From: Coprococcus sp.
Lineage (GTDB): Bacteria; Bacillota; Clostridia; Lachnospirales; Lachnospiraceae
Direction: 5' to 3'
Assembly (NCBI GenBank): GCA_016296785.1
Contig: JAEDHX010000077.1
Coordinates: 1-8,467, forward strand
Length of the DNA stretch: 8,467 nucleotides
In this document: positions 6,966 to 8,467 of the stretch, piece by piece
Layout of the letters: each line of letters begins with the position of its first letter
Numbering within the stretch: position 1 is the first letter of the stretch
The notes under the pieces: model-generated
Told to the model about the DNA's origin: nothing
Databases searched by the model: none
The model's input: the letters and a program-made list of their open reading frames with translations, nothing else
Made by a program: the position numbers and the translations under genes

Positions 6966-8075
6966 CTACTTATTTCCAAAAAATTTATCTATACCATTGG
7001 CAATTCCCTCGGCAATCTTTGCCTGATACTCAGTTGTAACAAGCATTTGCTCTTCGCTTGGATTTGTCATATATCCAACCTCTACAATAGTTACAGGAAC
7101 TGAGCACCAATTAATACCACTCATGGTATCAGTTTCCCATACGCCTTCAGACTTCGCACCTGTTGCAGCTGAAAGCTCATTTAATACATTTGAAGCAAGA
7201 GTCTTACACTCGCTATATATACTGGCATTATAAGGATTATTCTTTGTCTGGCAAACAGTCATGCATCCTGATGCATTTTCATCAGTTGAACCATTTGTAT
7301 GAATTCTGATAAATGCTGCTGCGTCTAAGCCATTTGCATATTCTGCTCTTGCAGCATTACTCATATCAACTTCATTTGTAGTTCTAATCATCTTTACTGT
7401 ATATCCTCTTGAAGTAAGCTCAGCCTCAAGCATTAACGCAATTTCAAGATTAAGCTCACACTCTGCTATTCCCGTTGATACACCTGTATTACCTGCAGAT
7501 GATTTAGCCTTCTTCTCCGATGCACCCGGGCCTATTGGCTCCTCATCTAAGTTTGGCGTTAACTGGTGACCGGCATCAATAACAATAATCTTACTCTCGT
7601 TTCCATCTGATTCCGATGTATTATCACCATCATCATCATTCTTATCATCATCGTCCTTATTATCATCCTTATTATCACCATCTGCAATCACAGTAAGATT
7701 CTCAGAAAAGATATAACATGTATTATCATCCATAATGACCTTACTCCACTCGTCATTATAGCCAATTCTGTCAAGAGTAACATCATTTGCAAGCTGTTGA
7801 TATATCTCACCTTCAGTAGATGGAGACAATCTAACATTTACATAATCAGTAGTCTTCACCACCTCATTTACTATTGTAAATCCATCCTCATCAACCTTCG
7901 GCTGAGCTTCTGTCGTGACCTCAGTTGTTGCCTCGGTTGTCGCTTCCGTTGTTACAACCTCTGTTGATGAAGCGTCCTCCTTCTTATCCTTATCCTTACC
8001 GCCACATCCAACTAGCGAAAACGACAGAATAAGTACAAGCATTAATGCTGCAATCCTCATATATATCTTCTTCAT
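6966..8075 (-). CDS. Lipoprotein N-acetylmuramoyl-L-alanine amidase with SH3 domain (Amidase_3)
   Basis: A 369-residue cell-wall hydrolase that should cleave the bond between MurNAc and L-Ala of peptidoglycan, anchored outside the membrane. A lipoprotein signal (basic MKK, hydrophobic 7-22) ends in the lipobox LVGC with Cys24. Next come a Thr/Glu repeat linker (about 36-58), an SH3b-like domain (about 72-131, VNVRLSPSTEGEIYQQ), a highly acidic Asp/Asn/Lys linker (132-160), and the catalytic domain (about 161-366). Probable zinc ligands are His170 (IDAGH), Glu205 (ECELNL) and His259 (RIHTNG), and the catalytic Glu is Glu332 (VEVGYMTNPSEE); all are present. The 35-residue segment between His170 and Glu205, containing EPIGPGASEKKAK, is longer than in compact AmiC/CwlC-type domains. 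The ATG at 8075 is chosen because GGAGG lies nine bases upstream and the signal peptide starts there; the frame also reaches a TTG at 8102. Confidence 0.92.
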   Translation of the reverse strand: MKKIYMRIAALMLVLILSFSLVGCGGKDKDKKEDASSTEVVTTEATTEATTEVTTEAQPKVDEDGFTIVNEVVKTTDYVNVRLSPSTEGEIYQQLANDVTLDRIGYNDEWSKVIMDDNTCYIFSENLTVIADGDNKDDNKDDDDKNDDDGDNTSESDGNESKIIVIDAGHQLTPNLDEEPIGPGASEKKAKSSAGNTGVSTGIAECELNLEIALMLEAELTSRGYTVKMIRTTNEVDMSNAARAEYANGLDAAAFIRIHTNGSTDENASGCMTVCQTKNNPYNASIYSECKTLASNVLNELSAATGAKSEGVWETDTMSGINWCSVPVTIVEVGYMTNPSEEQMLVTTEYQAKIAEGIANGIDKFFGNK

Positions 8076-8084
8076 AATAACCTT

Positions 8085-8089
8085 CCTCC
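8085..8089 (-). promoter_or_regulatory. Ribosome binding site deciding the amidase start
   Basis: GGAGG on the minus strand, nine bases before the ATG at 8075. It falls inside the nine-codon extension from the TTG at 8102, so that extension is unlikely to be translated. Confidence 0.7.
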
Positions 8090-8099
8090 AAATATCGTC

Positions 8100-8115
8100 C
8101 AAAAGCCACCTTTTG
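8100..8115. repeat. Small hairpin in the amidase leader
   Basis: CAAAAG (8100-8105), CCAC, CTTTTG (8110-8115) is a perfect 6-bp inverted repeat at the predicted 5' end of the amidase transcript. It could cap or stabilise the messenger; it may also be chance. Confidence 0.35.
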
Positions 8116-8119
8116 CCTC

Positions 8120-8148
8120 ATTCTACCACAACCCCGCCAAGTAGACAA
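8120..8148 (-). promoter_or_regulatory. Candidate extended -10 promoter of the amidase gene
   Basis: On the minus strand there is -35 TTGTCT (8148-8143, four of six), a 17-bp spacer ending in TGG, and -10 TAGAAT (8125-8120, five of six), so the TG sits in the extended -10 position. Transcription would start near 8113, leaving a leader of about 37 bases. The -35 box lies inside a small inverted repeat, AGTAG (8140-8144) and CTACT (8152-8156), a possible operator. Confidence 0.6.
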
Positions 8149-8157
8149 CCCCTACTC

Positions 8158-8180
8158 GCCATGGGGACAGGTCCCGCGGC
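8158..8180. repeat. GC-rich compact hairpin
   Basis: GGGAC (8164-8168), AG, GTCCC (8171-8175) form a tight inverted repeat, framed by GCC (8158-8160) and GGC (8178-8180). It lies in a stretch where 27 of the 40 bases 8141-8180 are G or C, against an AT-rich background. It resembles short REP-like intergenic hairpins in form only. Confidence 0.45.
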
Positions 8181-8186
8181 AAATGT

Positions 8187-8212
8187 TATGGCAACCGCAA
8201 CTTGCTGCCATA
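8187..8212. repeat. Bulged inverted repeat TATGGCA...TGCCATA
   Basis: TATGGCA (8187-8193) pairs with TGCCATA (8206-8212); within it GCAA (8197-8200) faces TTGC (8202-8205) after a three-base bulge. It is a second compact hairpin seven bases after the GC-rich one, in non-coding sequence upstream of the amidase promoter. Confidence 0.5.
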
Positions 8213-8283
8213 GTTTCTTAAGTCTTGTTCATGATGATGCTTGTCTCATGGCACTATATATTCTGCCCTTCGTATGCCGTTAA

Positions 8284-8467
8284 AAGATTTGGTAATATCT
8301 ATTATCATGTTGCTTGAAATGTCTATTATCACTCTGCGTTATAAACTCGTGCCAATTGGCATCAACTGTGATGGCAACATCCCATGCCTGTAGCCAATTG
8401 CCACTCAGACATATAACGCAGAGCGAACCATATTCAAGCAACATGATAATGATATTGCACAAATCTT
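8284..8467. repeat. Long imperfect palindrome (continues to or past window edge)
   Basis: Five matched segments in nested order give one large inverted repeat. AAGATTTG (8284-8291) pairs with 8460-8467, and AATATC (8294-8299) with 8451-8456. A perfect 18-bp arm at 8301-8318 pairs with 8433-8450, CTCTGCGTTATA (8332-8343) with 8412-8423, and 8349-8360 with 8393-8404 (11 of 12). The inner left arm contains its own 12-bp palindrome (TGCCAATTGGCA, 8350-8361), and the apex can form GATG-GCAA-CATC (8370-8381). The outermost pairing reaches the last base, so the true end is not seen. It contains no transposase. It could be a MITE-like element, an intergenic repeat or a structured RNA; which one cannot be decided here. 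Confidence 0.8.

Larger units (their letters stand above)
8103..8467. other. Non-coding region upstream of the amidase gene
   Basis: These 365 bases hold the amidase promoter (8120-8148), a GC-rich patch with two hairpins (8158-8212), about 70 bases with nothing recognisable (8213-8283), and the long palindrome. The only sizeable open frame, 60 codons on the minus strand at 8462-8280, lies across the palindrome, has no ribosome site visible in the few upstream bases, and is not supported as a gene. Confidence 0.7.

Noticed and set aside
8076..8102. Longer amidase start at the TTG at 8102
   Set aside because: The extension would contain the ribosome site and put nine residues before a complete lipoprotein signal peptide.
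7915..8283. 122-codon plus-strand open frame
   Set aside because: Antisense to the Thr/Glu linker and signal peptide of the amidase and then runs through hairpins; no ribosome site or domain.
8280..8462. 60-codon minus-strand open frame
   Set aside because: It spans the long palindrome, so its sequence is dictated by the arms; no promoter, ribosome site or family resemblance.
8284..8467. Long palindrome as a terminator or CRISPR unit
   Set aside because: No T-tract follows the stem, there is no downstream gene end to serve, and there are no regularly spaced identical repeats with spacers.

Overview
The window looks like an AT-rich, low-GC Firmicute, most likely a clostridial or Lachnospiraceae-type gut anaerobe. 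The evidence is strong AGGAGG-type ribosome sites, A/T-rich codons, a lipoprotein with a Thr/Glu-repeat linker, and a DesK/LiaS-class two-component system next to an ABC-2 exporter. No rRNA, tRNA, CRISPR array, transposase or phage gene is visible. The species cannot be fixed from the sequence alone.

Left half (1-5233): a three-gene minus-strand operon encodes an ABC exporter (ATPase at 3217-2279, permease at 2265-1120, second permease from 1133 running off the left edge). Facing away from it is a plus-strand histidine kinase (3404-4516) and a NarL/LuxR-type response regulator (4519-5154). The set of one ATPase, two ABC-2 permeases of about 380 residues, a DesK-like kinase and a LuxR-type regulator matches the composition of the Bacillus LnrJK-LnrLMN (YfiJKLMN) lipopeptide/polyene resistance module, but here the two halves are divergent. 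The 186-bp gap between them carries a cluster of GTCA/TGAC inverted half-sites one helical turn apart, just upstream of a plausible kinase promoter. This is the obvious candidate operator. The inferred logic is that the kinase senses a membrane or antimicrobial signal, the regulator is phosphorylated, and exporter and regulator genes are induced from the shared region.

Middle (5184-6964): a perfect 18-bp-stem bidirectional terminator separates the regulator from a convergent gene for a small single-pass membrane protein with an extracytoplasmic bacterial SH3 domain. That gene has a near-consensus promoter. A 331-bp AT-rich divergent spacer follows, then rsuA-type 16S rRNA pseudouridine synthase with its own extended -10 promoter and a second bidirectional terminator.

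Right (6966-8467): a minus-strand lipoprotein with an SH3 domain, an acidic linker and a zinc N-acetylmuramoyl-L-alanine amidase domain (a cell-wall hydrolase). Upstream of it are 365 non-coding bases: an extended -10 promoter in an unusually GC-rich patch, two compact hairpins, and at the window edge a long imperfect palindrome (8284 to at least 8467) with multi-segment arms, which is the least explained structure here. Cell-envelope function is the common thread (exporter, two SH3 proteins, amidase).
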